Positions 36,262 through 44,941 are shown, numbered from the stretch's first letter. The stretch is 64,000 nt of DNA from DATAFF01 sp963744915 (GCA_963744915.1 CAVUUY010000007.1:186001-250000); one strand, 5' to 3'. Translations and numbers: made by a program. Notes: generated by a model from the sequence alone, not told the origin.

Positions 36262-37143
36262 TCACCGCGGCTGCTGCCGCTGCGGCGGGACGCTGAGCCC
36301 GCTGCCGACATGGCCGGCGGCGCGCCGCTTGCCGCAATGATCGGTGTCGGAGCATACGAACATGCGCGCGCCCTCGTCGTCCATGATGATCTCGTCAAGG
36401 AAGCTGTCGCGCGCCCCGCAAAGGGCGCACGGCGCCTCCCAGCTCTGGACCGAAAACGGGTGATCCTCGAAGTCGAGGCTGACGACGCGCGTATAGGGCG
36501 GGATGGCATAGATCCGCTTCTCGCGGCCGGCCCCGAACAGCTGCAGCGCCGGGCATCGATCGAGCTTCGGATTGTCGAATTTGGGGATCGGCGAGGGATC
36601 GAGCACATAGCGCTCCGCCACCCGCGCCGGATAGGCGTAGGTCGTGGCGATGTGACCGAAGCGCGCAATGTCCTCATAGAGCTTCACATGCATCACGCCA
36701 TATTCCTCCAGCGCATGCATCTTGCGCGTCTCGGTCTCGCGCGGCTCGAGGAAGCGCAGCGGTTCCGGAATCGGCACCTGGAAGACCAGGATCTGCCCTT
36801 CCCTGAGCGGCGTCTCCGGGATGCGGTGGCGCGTCTGGATCACCGTGGCGCGGCGGGTGTCCTCGGTCGTCGCGATCCCCGCCGTGCGCACGAAGAACTT
36901 GCGGATGCTCACCGCATTGGTGGTGTCGTCGGCCCCCTGGTCGATCACCTTCAGCACGTCATCCGGCTTGAGCACGCTGGCGGTGACCTGGACGCCGCCG
37001 GTCCCCCAGCCATAGGGCATCGGCATCTCGCGGCTGGCAAACGGCACCTGGTAACCGGGGATCGCCACCGCCTTGAGGATTGCCCGGCGGATCATCCGCT
37101 TGGTCTGCTCGTTGAGATAGGCAAAGTTGTAGCTGGGCTTCAC
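36262..37143 (-). CDS. phnJ: C-P lyase catalytic subunit PhnJ
   Basis: Radical S-adenosylmethionine enzyme that breaks the carbon-phosphorus bond, releasing methane from methylphosphonate. The 293-residue product has Cys239, Cys242, Cys264 and Cys270, the same spacing as the cluster ligands and thiyl-radical Cys of E. coli PhnJ (241/244/266/272). Start is GTG 37143, overlapping the phnI stop (GTGA). It is followed after 2 bp by phnK. All catalytic Cys are present, so the enzyme should be active if the rest of the complex is. Confidence 0.96.
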   Translation of the reverse strand: MKPSYNFAYLNEQTKRMIRRAILKAVAIPGYQVPFASREMPMPYGWGTGGVQVTASVLKPDDVLKVIDQGADDTTNAVSIRKFFVRTAGIATTEDTRRATVIQTRHRIPETPLREGQILVFQVPIPEPLRFLEPRETETRKMHALEEYGVMHVKLYEDIARFGHIATTYAYPARVAERYVLDPSPIPKFDNPKLDRCPALQLFGAGREKRIYAIPPYTRVVSLDFEDHPFSVQSWEAPCALCGARDSFLDEIIMDDEGARMFVCSDTDHCGKRRAAGHVGSGLSVPPQRQQPR

Positions 37144-38225
37144 GCCGTGTCCTCCCCGCCGGCGCGTTCCCGTTCGGCCCGCAGCCGCCGCAGCAATTCG
37201 AGCTCGGCCTGGAAGTCGACATAATGCGGCAGCTTGAGATGCTCGACAAACCCCGTCGCCTGCACGTTGTCGGCATGCGACAGCACGAATTCCTCGTCCT
37301 GGGCCGGCGCCGTGCGCTCCTCGCCGAACTCATCCGCCCGCAGCGCCCGGTCGACCAGCGCCATCGACATGGCCTTGCGCTCGAGCTGGCCGAACACCAG
37401 CCCATAGCCGCGGGTGAATTGCGGCGGCGTGTTGGCCGAGCCGATGAACTGGTTCACCATCTCGCATTCGGTGACCGTGATGGTGCCGACGGCGATCTCG
37501 AAGCCGAGCTCCTCCGGGGTGAAGAACACCGTGACCGCGCCATTCCGGATCTCGCCGGCAAAGGGATGGGTGCGGCCATAGCCGCGCTGCGTCGAATAGG
37601 CGAGCGCCAGGAGAAACCCCTCGTCGCCACGCGCCAGGCCCTGCAGGCGCAGATCGCGGTCGGCCGGAAAGTCGAGTGGCTCGGTGGTGAGGTCGCTGGG
37701 CTCCCTTCCGGTTTCGCCAGGGTGCTCGATCAGACCCTCCGCGCCCAGAATCTCCAGCACCCGGGGCATCGCATCGGCGACGGCTTCGGGCGCCCGCGTC
37801 GCCGGTTCCGGCAGGTTTTCGCCGCTGAGCGAGAAGTCGATCAACCGGTGCGAATAATCGAAGGTCGGCCCGAGGATCTGGCCGCCGGGAATGTCCTTGA
37901 AGGTTGCCGAGACCCGCCGCCGCACCGCCATCGCTGCCGTGTCGAGCGGCGCCGAGTAACCAAAGCGCGGCAGCGTCGTGCGGGCGGCGCGGATCAGGAA
38001 GATCGCTTCGATGAGATCGCCGCGCGCCTGCTTGATGGCGAGCGCCGCGAGCTCGCGATCATAGAGCGAGCCCTCGGCCATCACCCGGTCGACCGCAAGC
38101 GTCAGCTGCTCGGTGATCTGTGCCGTCGTCAGCGCCGGCACGGCGGGATCGCCGCGTCTCTCCTCTGCGACAAGCCGGTGCGCCGCCTCGATCGCCCGCT
38201 CGCCGCCCTTGACCGCCACATACAT
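37140..38225 (-). CDS. phnI: C-P lyase subunit PhnI
   Basis: Nucleosidase-like core subunit that displaces adenine from ATP with the phosphonate substrate, with PhnG, H and L. The 361 residues start MYVAVKGGERAIEAAHRLV and contain GYGRTHPFAGEIR and ECEMVNQFIGSA; length matches the family. The longer upstream open frame lacks protein-like composition; the ATG at 38223-38225 overlaps the phnH stop. Confidence 0.96.
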   Translation of the reverse strand: MYVAVKGGERAIEAAHRLVAEERRGDPAVPALTTAQITEQLTLAVDRVMAEGSLYDRELAALAIKQARGDLIEAIFLIRAARTTLPRFGYSAPLDTAAMAVRRRVSATFKDIPGGQILGPTFDYSHRLIDFSLSGENLPEPATRAPEAVADAMPRVLEILGAEGLIEHPGETGREPSDLTTEPLDFPADRDLRLQGLARGDEGFLLALAYSTQRGYGRTHPFAGEIRNGAVTVFFTPEELGFEIAVGTITVTECEMVNQFIGSANTPPQFTRGYGLVFGQLERKAMSMALVDRALRADEFGEERTAPAQDEEFVLSHADNVQATGFVEHLKLPHYVDFQAELELLRRLRAERERAGGEDTA

Positions 38226-38833
38226 CAGCCGCGCCCCACCAGTTCGATCCTTGTCGAGCGTGGGATCGCCGCAATATGGCCGGGTGCGGCGAGGAAGCAA
38301 TCGCAGCCGAGCGGGAAGTGCTGCTGATTGGCGATAAGCGCCGACCACAGGCCGGCCGGCGACGGGGCGACCGAAAGCCGGTGCTCGCGCTCGATACCCG
38401 GCCCGGAGAGGCGCACGTCCGGGCCCTCGCTGATCGCCTCGAGCGGGATGATCAGGCTTGCCGAGCGGTCCGGATACTCCGCCGTTCCGATCCGGCAGCG
38501 CGGCAGCACCGGCGCGACATTGGCGGGCGCGACCACCAGGAATGCCGCCTCCTCGATCGTCGCGGCAACCGGGCAGGCGGCATGAAATCTGAGGTAAGCC
38601 CAGCTCTCGGCCGTCGCATAAGCCGGATCGAGCCATAGCGGCGTATCGAAGTCGCACAATGTGAGAACGAGCTGTGCCACCTCGGAGCCGAGCGCCGCCG
38701 GGGCCGCGAGCGCCGTCGGCAGGCGCTGGATGCGACCGGGGCGCGCCATCGCCTCGAGCATGGCGCGGAAGACGCCGGCGGCATCGGTCGCCGGATCGAT
38801 AAATCCGGCACTGGCGATGCTCGTGTCAGACAT
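38225..38833 (-). CDS. phnH: C-P lyase subunit PhnH
   Basis: Structural subunit of the PhnGHIJ core complex. The 202 residues contain the family N-terminal FRAMLEAMARPGRI, LVLTLCDFDTPLWL and the C-terminal PLGCDCFL region. Start at ATG 38831-38833 overlaps the end of phnG by eight bases; an open frame extending further upstream is only a shadow of phnG. Confidence 0.94.
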   Translation of the reverse strand: MSDTSIASAGFIDPATDAAGVFRAMLEAMARPGRIQRLPTALAAPAALGSEVAQLVLTLCDFDTPLWLDPAYATAESWAYLRFHAACPVAATIEEAAFLVVAPANVAPVLPRCRIGTAEYPDRSASLIIPLEAISEGPDVRLSGPGIEREHRLSVAPSPAGLWSALIANQQHFPLGCDCFLAAPGHIAAIPRSTRIELVGRG

Positions 38834-39278
38834 CGCCGCGCACCATGGTGAAGAAGTCGACCCGGGTGGCCGCGCTCTTGACGCTCGCCTCCCGCCGCCG
38901 CGCCTCCCCGCGCTCCTCGAGCGGGACGATGATCCGCTCGAACAGCGCCCGCCCGCCTTCGGTCTGCTGCAGCATCGCATCGAGGATCGCCGCCAGGCGG
39001 GCATGGTCTTGGCTGCGGCCCGGCACATAGCCATGACCGACCGTCCCTTCGGCAAGGCGGATGCTGCAGCGGGTCACCGTCATCTCGCCGACATTGAACG
39101 GCGCCCCCGAGCCGCCAATTCTCCCGCGCACCATGACGAGGCCGGTCTCCGGCCGCCTCAGCTCGACATGGTCGGGCAGGGTCTCGCGCCCCGCCAGGGT
39201 CCGCAGCTCCTCGAACGGGGCATTGGCCAACGCTGCCATCCAGCGCTGGCGCGGCTGATCTCGCGAAATGCCTGTCAT
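38826..39278 (-). CDS. phnG: C-P lyase subunit PhnG
   Basis: First gene of the phn operon, a core-complex subunit. The 150 residues include RQRWMAALANAP, the GETGLVMV-like stretch PETGLVMVRGR, NVGEMTVTRCSIRL and GHGYVPGRSQDHARLAAI, diagnostic of PhnG. I use the ATG at 39276-39278 (MTGISRDQP); eight more codons are open upstream. The gap to the divergent chaperone gene carries the palindrome copy B but no clear Pho box. A phnF-type regulator and the phnCDE transporter are not in the window. Confidence 0.94.
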   Translation of the reverse strand: MTGISRDQPRQRWMAALANAPFEELRTLAGRETLPDHVELRRPETGLVMVRGRIGGSGAPFNVGEMTVTRCSIRLAEGTVGHGYVPGRSQDHARLAAILDAMLQQTEGGRALFERIIVPLEERGEARRREASVKSAATRVDFFTMVRGDV

Positions 39279-39337
39279 GCTTGCGGATTGTGCGTGATCC
39301 ACATCGCCGCCGCAAGACAGCGAATATCACGCCGGAG

Positions 39338-39355
39338 CTGTGTCGTTCGGCACAC
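39338..39355. promoter_or_regulatory. Palindromic operator-like site, copy B
   Basis: CTGTGTCGTTCGGCACAC, an imperfect inverted repeat matching copy A (32322-32339) at 15 of 18 positions; shared core TGTGYCGTTYGGCACA. It lies 60 bp upstream of phnG (minus) and 50 bp upstream of the CesT-like gene (plus), so it could control either or both. Confidence 0.55.
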
Positions 39356-39404
39356 ATGATTAACCCGACCGACAGTATTCTCGGCCCGCTTGAGAGAAGG
39401 TCTC

Positions 39405-39860
39405 ATGGATAAAAATGCCTGTCTCCGCGATCGACTGATCGAGCTTGCCGAGGCGGAATCGACGATTGCCGCGCTCGTCGAGCTTGCCGAAGGCGATTTC
39501 GCGCTGCGGTTCGACAGCGGCGTGGATGTCGAGGTCGAAAATTTGACAGACACCGGCCATGCCGCGCTTTCGAGCGTGATCGGCACCCCGGCCGAGACGG
39601 AACGCCTGCGCGTCTACGAGGCGATGCTGATCTATGGGATGCTGTGGCGCGACAATGGCGGCGTCCATATGGCGCTCACCGAGCCGAGGGGGGCGCTGAT
39701 GCAGCTCGCTGAAATCCCGGCCTTTGATCTGACGCAGGGTGAGTTCGCGGCGGTAATCAAGAATTTTGTCGAGAAGGCGGTGATCTGGCGCTCCTTTCTC
39801 GAGCCGGAAGTCAGCGGCGGTGGAGCGTCGAAATTTCTCGAGCAGGAACTGAGAGCTTAG
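39405..39860 (+). CDS. CesT-like type III secretion chaperone
   Basis: A 151-residue acidic protein that resembles type III effector chaperones of the CesT/Tir-chaperone family: alternating helix and strand, VYEAMLIYGMLWRDNGGVHMA followed by an acidic helix (AVIKNFVEKAVIWRSFL) matching the family's C-terminal 'ALEAFVD.AE.WR' helix. Such proteins dimerise and hold one effector in a secretion-ready state in the cytoplasm. I start at ATG 39405, six bases after GAGAGAAGG. The next gene, 10 bp on, encodes a protein kinase, the expected effector-chaperone arrangement. No secretion apparatus genes are in the window. The family call is by recall of sequence pattern and should be read as probable. Confidence 0.65.
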   Translation: MDKNACLRDRLIELAEAESTIAALVELAEGDFALRFDSGVDVEVENLTDTGHAALSSVIGTPAETERLRVYEAMLIYGMLWRDNGGVHMALTEPRGALMQLAEIPAFDLTQGEFAAVIKNFVEKAVIWRSFLEPEVSGGGASKFLEQELRA

Positions 39861-39870
39861 GGGGAAACAA

Positions 39871-41646
39871 ATGACTGGAAAGGTTGTCTTCTGCAAGGTC
39901 AATCAGTTCACCCGCGCGGACGAAGTCGCGAATGCCATGGATGGTTATCGTCAAGAGTTGGGCAGCGAGGTCAAGGTCAAGGGACACAAGCTGCCCGGCG
40001 GGGAGATCGCACTCTACTGGAGCACGAAGCGCTCCACGCTGTGGGAGCGTCTCACCGGCAAGGCAGCCGAGCGGCGGAGACTGGCGCGGATAGCCTTCAA
40101 GCAGGTGCAGAAGAATGAGCATTGGGCACTGGAAAAGGATGTGTGTTTCATTCATGAGCACCACAAGGAGGCCTTTTCGACGCTGCTGTCGAGCGTGGGT
40201 TTCATCAAAGCGGGCAAAGGCCACCGTTTGATGGAGAAGTGGAACGGCAAGGCGATGCGATCGAAGTCACTTTTCGTTCAGCTCAAGACTCTCGATCGTT
40301 TGTGCCGGGCCGTGCGAAGGGAGCATGCGGATCGATATGAATCGGCCATCGACTGGTGCGACGGACTTTCAACGCTTCCGGAGGGCAGCAACGGAGTGCC
40401 TGAAATCCCGAACCTGTCTTACAAAAAACAATTGGGCGAAGGTGGCTATGGCGCCGTCCATCTCTATAAGAGCGACGGCGGCCGGAAATTTGCTGCGAAG
40501 ATCGTAACGCCGCCGATTGATGGAAAGAAAGAAAATGGAATGGCCTCCAAGGCCTTCGCTGCGGAAGCGAAGCGGGATTTCATGCATGAATGTCAATCCT
40601 TGGCTCGAGCAACTTGCTCCAGATCGAACCAGATTGTCAGGTTCGAACACGCATTCCGCACCGACAAGGGGCGCCTCGTCCTTCTCATGGAATACGCACC
40701 TTACGGATCGCTGGCTGATTTCGCGGAAATCATTCCGCAGGCGAAGGGTCTGGATCCCGGGCACGTTTTTAAGGTCAAGGCCATGCTCTTGCGGGACATC
40801 TTCCAAGGCGTCCTGGCAGCGCACAAAGCCGGCGTCATCCATGGCGACCTGAAGCCGGAGAACATCGTCATCGGCGACGGTGGTGTCGCCAAGATTACCG
40901 ATTTCGGTACGGCTCAGATCGGGCCCCGCTTGGCGCCGTCGCTGTCACCCCCGGTCGACAACCCGCGATCGCTGGCTCCGGAAGTGGTGGAAATCCAGCA
41001 GGCGCTAATAGAGAACGATGATTTGCGCTCCCGGCCGGAGCTTGCGGATGACATCCAAAGATTCTTCCCGGAGAACCTCAACCTCAAACCCGAAGCAGCA
41101 GAAGTGGTGGTAAGGGGTCTGACGTCGAACAAGATCTATGAGGAAAAGGCCCGATTGGCTGTAGGACCGGAAAGCGACCTGTGGGCTCTTGGCGCGATCG
41201 CCTTCAACCTCGCCTATGGCAAAGGCTTGATCGATGAGACAGAGCAAAGGCTCTTCGACACCGAGATTCGACAACAGCTCCTCGATTTCGGAAAGGATCG
41301 AGTTGCGGTGGGTAACACGGATGAGGATGGGTCCTTCGAGCCCGGCTATTTCATGGCTGGTGACGGTGGCGAATTCGGCGGCACCATCAATCTCCTGCTG
41401 CGGCGAAACCAGGAAGACCGCGTCAGCCTGGAGGATTTGCTGCAAGAATGGCCCTCGGAGGAGGCGCTTGGCGGCCCCTCGACCCGCACCCTCATTGAGC
41501 GCCTCGCAAGCGGCAAATGGAATCCGGACGACGAGGAAGGAACCGAATCTGTCGCCAGCGATGACGACAGCGGCGCCCTGCGCATTCCCGATAGCCCGCC
41601 GGGCGATTTGTCAAATCAGTCGGAGCCGTCGCTCAGCCGCCTTTAG
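39871..41646 (+). CDS. Non-RD eukaryotic-like Ser/Thr protein kinase, candidate type III effector
   Basis: A 591-residue protein without signal peptide or membrane helix. Residues 1-180 form an unrecognised N-terminal region. The kinase domain has the glycine loop LGEGGYGAV (188-196), catalytic Lys210 (FAAK), HGDLKPEN (324-331, Asp326 catalytic), DFG (344-346), APE (369-371) and SDLWALG (435-441). Gly325 replaces the usual Arg, making it a non-RD kinase, and about 60 extra residues separate APE from SDLWALG. The acidic, Ser-rich tail (DDEEGTESVASDDDSGA) looks disordered. Hand count over 40441-40740 gives 55% GC, well below neighbours, suggesting transfer. The CesT-like gene 10 bp upstream makes a secreted effector role likely; an endogenous signalling kinase is the alternative. 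It overlaps the convergent lysozyme-inhibitor gene by 4 bp. Confidence 0.82.
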   Translation: MTGKVVFCKVNQFTRADEVANAMDGYRQELGSEVKVKGHKLPGGEIALYWSTKRSTLWERLTGKAAERRRLARIAFKQVQKNEHWALEKDVCFIHEHHKEAFSTLLSSVGFIKAGKGHRLMEKWNGKAMRSKSLFVQLKTLDRLCRAVRREHADRYESAIDWCDGLSTLPEGSNGVPEIPNLSYKKQLGEGGYGAVHLYKSDGGRKFAAKIVTPPIDGKKENGMASKAFAAEAKRDFMHECQSLARATCSRSNQIVRFEHAFRTDKGRLVLLMEYAPYGSLADFAEIIPQAKGLDPGHVFKVKAMLLRDIFQGVLAAHKAGVIHGDLKPENIVIGDGGVAKITDFGTAQIGPRLAPSLSPPVDNPRSLAPEVVEIQQALIENDDLRSRPELADDIQRFFPENLNLKPEAAEVVVRGLTSNKIYEEKARLAVGPESDLWALGAIAFNLAYGKGLIDETEQRLFDTEIRQQLLDFGKDRVAVGNTDEDGSFEPGYFMAGDGGEFGGTINLLLRRNQEDRVSLEDLLQEWPSEEALGGPSTRTLIERLASGKWNPDDEEGTESVASDDDSGALRIPDSPPGDLSNQSEPSLSRL

Positions 41647-41948
41647 CCTGACGGTTTGGAACTGCAGGTGAAGCGCTTGCCCTTCGGCCATTCGACCTGG
41701 GCCTCGCCGCCCTTTTCCCAGAACAGGATGCCCGCGGAAGTGACATAGCGCGCACCCGAGCCGGTGGGTCCCTCGACGGCCGTGACCGTGGCCTTGCCGC
41801 GTTCGAGCCTGACGGTCGGCGGATCGGTCTGCTTGAAATGCGCGATGATGGTGCTCTTCGCGGCATCGTTGCAATGATAGGTGACGGGCGGCAGCTCCTG
41901 CGCCATCATAGCCGCGAGCGACACGGCACCGAGTTGCAAGACGTCCAT
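41643..41948 (-). CDS. MliC/PliC-like C-type lysozyme inhibitor
   Basis: A 101-residue secreted protein: short N-terminal hydrophobic segment (MDVLQLGAVSLAAMMAQ) and a MliC-like beta-barrel domain (VTYHCNDAAKSTIIAHF, VRLERGKATVTA, ARYVTSAGILFWEKGGEAQVEW, and a closing Cys in RFTCSS that would pair with the first Cys). Members bind and inhibit host c-type lysozyme in the periplasm or at the envelope. No lipobox is seen. The end overlaps the convergent kinase gene. An amidase lies 8 bp upstream on the same strand. Confidence 0.78.
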   Translation of the reverse strand: MDVLQLGAVSLAAMMAQELPPVTYHCNDAAKSTIIAHFKQTDPPTVRLERGKATVTAVEGPTGSGARYVTSAGILFWEKGGEAQVEWPKGKRFTCSSKPSG

Positions 41949-41956
41949 GGGGTTCC

Positions 41957-43402
41957 TCACCGGTTGGAGTGGCCGATCGTGCATGGCGGGGGACCGATAT
42001 GCGGGCCCGCCTTCTCCAGGAAGAAAGCGGCCCTGAGCACGATGTCGTCGCGTCCCGGCTGGCCGACGAGCTGGCCGCCTATCGGAAGTCTACTTTTTGA
42101 CAGGCCGATCGGGATCGATGCCGCCGGTTGGCCGGTCACGCTGAACATCTCGGTGAATGGCGCGAAAGCGGCGCTGAGACGGGCATTATCGTCATAGTCG
42201 AACTTGCTGGTGCGGGTATCGAATGCGCCGATCCGCGGCGCGAGCGCGGCCGTCGTCGGGGTCAGCAGCAGATCATAGGCGCTCAGCCGCTCGATCACCT
42301 TGACCGAGATCTCATGCAGGCTCTGTCGGGCCTCGAGATAGTCGACCGCGCTGAGCTTCTCCGAGCGCTTCAGGGCATCGGCGGTCAGCGCCTCCATCTC
42401 GTCGGGCCGCGCCGGGCGGCCAAGCTCGCGCGCCCGCCGCGCCATCAGGAGCGCGATCTCGCCATGCCAGATCTTCTCCGCCTCCCTGCTGAGCGTCGGC
42501 TCGTCCGGGAAGTCCGCATCGACGACCTTGTGGCCCGCCCGCTCGAAGAGCCGGCCCGCTTCGGCCACCGCCGCCGCGATCTCGGGATCGACCTCGACGC
42601 CGGCCGGCGCCTTGGTGACGAGCCCGATCGTGAGATGCCGCACGGGCTCCTCGAGAATGGCGCCGAAGGACGGCACCACCGCTGCCACCCGATAGCGTCC
42701 GCCGGGTTCGGGTCCACCGGTGAGATCGAGGAGCGCTGCGCTGTCGCGGACCGAGCGGGTGAGCGCATGCTCGCAATTATGGCCGGCCGCCAGCTCCGGG
42801 AAGTACGGCCCGATGGGCACGAGGCCGCGGCTGGGCTTCAGACCGAAGATGCCGCAGACCGCCGCGGGCACGCGGATCGAGCCGGCATTGTCGTTGCCAT
42901 GCGCCACCGGCACCATCCGGCTTGCCACCGCGGCCGCCGCGCCGCCGCTCGAGCCGCCGGGCGAGCGGTCGAGATTCCAGGGATTGTGCGTCGCGCCCCG
43001 GAGCGTCGGCTCGGTGGTCCAGTCGGCGGCAAATTCCGGCGTGTTGGACTTGCCGAGGATGACGAGCCCGGCCTTGCGCAGCCGCAGCACGAGCTCGCTG
43101 TCCGGGCGCGATGGCGCCCCCTCGAAGAAGCGGCAGGAGAAGGTTGTAGGCCAGCCTTCGACGAAGACATTGTTGTCCTTGATGAGGCAGGGCACCCCGG
43201 CGAGCGGGGCGTCCCTGTCGACCGCGGCGGCCTGCTTCAAGGCGCTTTCCCGGTCGAGCAGCACGACGGCGTTGAGTTTCGGATCGAGAGCGGCAACCGC
43301 ATCGAGAGCCGCCGCGACTATGTCCTGCGGCATCTTTTTGCGGTCGTGGACGAGAGCGGCGAGCGCGGTGGCGTCGAGGTTGGCATATTCATCTGGTGTC
43401 AT
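41957..43402 (-). CDS. Amidase-signature family amidase
   Basis: A 481-residue member of the amidase-signature family (Ser-Ser-Lys triad). Lys lies in GVPCLIKDNNVF, the Ser pair in RSPGGSSGGAAAAVA, and the nucleophile Ser in NAGSIRVPA, where most members have DGGGSIR. It resembles aryl/alkyl amidases more than GatA, and no gatB/C is nearby. Substrate is unknown. It is divergent from manC over 92 bp. Confidence 0.9.
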   Translation of the reverse strand: MTPDEYANLDATALAALVHDRKKMPQDIVAAALDAVAALDPKLNAVVLLDRESALKQAAAVDRDAPLAGVPCLIKDNNVFVEGWPTTFSCRFFEGAPSRPDSELVLRLRKAGLVILGKSNTPEFAADWTTEPTLRGATHNPWNLDRSPGGSSGGAAAAVASRMVPVAHGNDNAGSIRVPAAVCGIFGLKPSRGLVPIGPYFPELAAGHNCEHALTRSVRDSAALLDLTGGPEPGGRYRVAAVVPSFGAILEEPVRHLTIGLVTKAPAGVEVDPEIAAAVAEAGRLFERAGHKVVDADFPDEPTLSREAEKIWHGEIALLMARRARELGRPARPDEMEALTADALKRSEKLSAVDYLEARQSLHEISVKVIERLSAYDLLLTPTTAALAPRIGAFDTRTSKFDYDDNARLSAAFAPFTEMFSVTGQPAASIPIGLSKSRLPIGGQLVGQPGRDDIVLRAAFFLEKAGPHIGPPPCTIGHSNR

Positions 43403-43494
43403 GGGTTAACCGTGCCGCAGGAAGCACGGTCGGTTCAAGCCCCCATCCCGACCTCGTCATTGACAGATCGGACCGGACGGTCTAGTCGCCGGTC

Positions 43495-44934
43495 ATGGAC
43501 AGACCGGAAGCACGTGCGCCTGGCGGATCGGTGCCGGTTATCCTGGGCGGCGGCGGCGGTACGCGGCTCTGGCCGGTTTCCCGCGACAGTTGCCCCAAGC
43601 AGTTCCTCAGGATCCTGAGCTCGACCTCGAGCCTGCAGCAGGCCGTGCAGCGGGTGGCCGCCAAGGACGTCTTCGCCCGCCCGATCGTCATGACCATCGA
43701 GCCTTACCGCTTCCTGGTGCGTCAGCAGCTCGAGGAGATCGGTTGCGATGCCGAGATCGTCATCGAGCCGGAACGGCGCGATTCCGGGCCGGCAATCCTC
43801 GCCGCCGCCTTGCTGGTGCCGCCCGAGACGGTGCTGTTCGTCAGCGCCGCCGATCATCTCATCGAGGATCGCGACGCTTTCCTCGACGATTTCCGCAATG
43901 CCGCGATCGCTGCCGAGCGCGGCGCGCTGGTCACCTTCGGCATCGCGCCCCGTCGTGCGACCGGCGCCTATGGCTATATCCGCCCCGGCGAACCGGTCGA
44001 TGGGGCTCCCGATGTCTGGCGCGTCGCGCGTTTCGTCGAGAAGCCGGGGCTCGCCGCTGCCGAGCAGCTGATCGCCGATGGCTGCGTGTGGAACTCCGGC
44101 AATTTCGTTTTCCGCGCCGATACGGTGATTAACCAATATGAGCAGTTCGATCCGGCGGCCGTCGCGGCGGTTCGCGACAGCGTCGCCAAGGCGGAACGCG
44201 ATCTCGGCTTCCTCCGCCTCGACCGCGCCGCCTTTGCCGCGGCCCGGCGCTGCTCGTTCGACTACGCGGTGATGGAGCGCACCGACCGCGCCGCCGTGGT
44301 CAGGGCGCATTTCGATTGGAGCGACCTCGGCGATTGGGAGGCGGTGTGGCGCCATCTGCCCCGCGACGGAGAGGGCAATGCGCTGTCGGGCCAGATCGAA
44401 ATGCTCGATGCCCGCAACAATTTGATCTTCGCCGATTCAGGCATGGTGGCGGTGGCCGACGTCGACGACCTGGTGGTTGTGGCATCGGGCGACGCCGTGC
44501 TGGTCGCCGACCGCCGCCGCCCGGAGCGCGTCAAGCTGCTGGTCGAGAAGGTCCAGGCGCGCGGCCATCGCCAGGGCAGCGAGCACTTGCGCATCTACCG
44601 CCCCTGGGGCTGGTATCAGACCATGGACAGCGGTCCGCGTTTCCAGGTCAAGCGCATCGCCGTCCGGCCGGGTTGCCGCCTCTCCCTGCAGCGCCATCAT
44701 CATCGTGCCGAGCATTGGATCGTGGTGCGCGGCACGGCCGAGGTCACCATCGACGGCACCGCTGCCATGCTGTCGGAAAACGAGTCGACCTATATCCCGA
44801 TCGGCAGCACCCATCGCCTGGCCAATCCCGGCCGGATCGAGCTCGAGCTGATCGAGGTGCAGACCGGCAGCTATCTCGGCGAGGACGACATCGTCCGCCT
44901 CGAGGACGATTTTTCGCGACGCCCCGGCGAGTGA
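43495..44934 (+). CDS. manC: Mannose-1-phosphate guanylyltransferase / mannose-6-phosphate isomerase
   Basis: Bifunctional enzyme supplying GDP-mannose for surface polysaccharides. The 479 residues carry the nucleotidyltransferase signature LGGGGGTRLWPVSRDSCPKQFL at the start, FVEKPGL and the C-terminal cupin isomerase domain with RPWGWYQTMD, SLQRHHHRAEHW and the metal-binding Glu/His region. Length fits ManC/XanB/AlgA. The other sugar-nucleotide genes are not nearby. It converges with the SleB-like gene; a small palindrome (44931-44945) spans the junction. Confidence 0.93.
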   Translation: MDRPEARAPGGSVPVILGGGGGTRLWPVSRDSCPKQFLRILSSTSSLQQAVQRVAAKDVFARPIVMTIEPYRFLVRQQLEEIGCDAEIVIEPERRDSGPAILAAALLVPPETVLFVSAADHLIEDRDAFLDDFRNAAIAAERGALVTFGIAPRRATGAYGYIRPGEPVDGAPDVWRVARFVEKPGLAAAEQLIADGCVWNSGNFVFRADTVINQYEQFDPAAVAAVRDSVAKAERDLGFLRLDRAAFAAARRCSFDYAVMERTDRAAVVRAHFDWSDLGDWEAVWRHLPRDGEGNALSGQIEMLDARNNLIFADSGMVAVADVDDLVVVASGDAVLVADRRRPERVKLLVEKVQARGHRQGSEHLRIYRPWGWYQTMDSGPRFQVKRIAVRPGCRLSLQRHHHRAEHWIVVRGTAEVTIDGTAAMLSENESTYIPIGSTHRLANPGRIELELIEVQTGSYLGEDDIVRLEDDFSRRPGE

Positions 44935-44941
44935 CCTAGGG

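Noticed and set aside
39338..39380. Sigma-54 promoter (TGGCAC-N5-TTGC) overlapping the GGCACA half of the palindrome
   Set aside because: The GC doublet at -12 is absent at the right spacing at both palindrome copies.
39279..39404. Possible Pho box upstream of phnG
   Set aside because: Only isolated near-half-sites such as AAGACAG occur; no pair with a 4-bp spacer.
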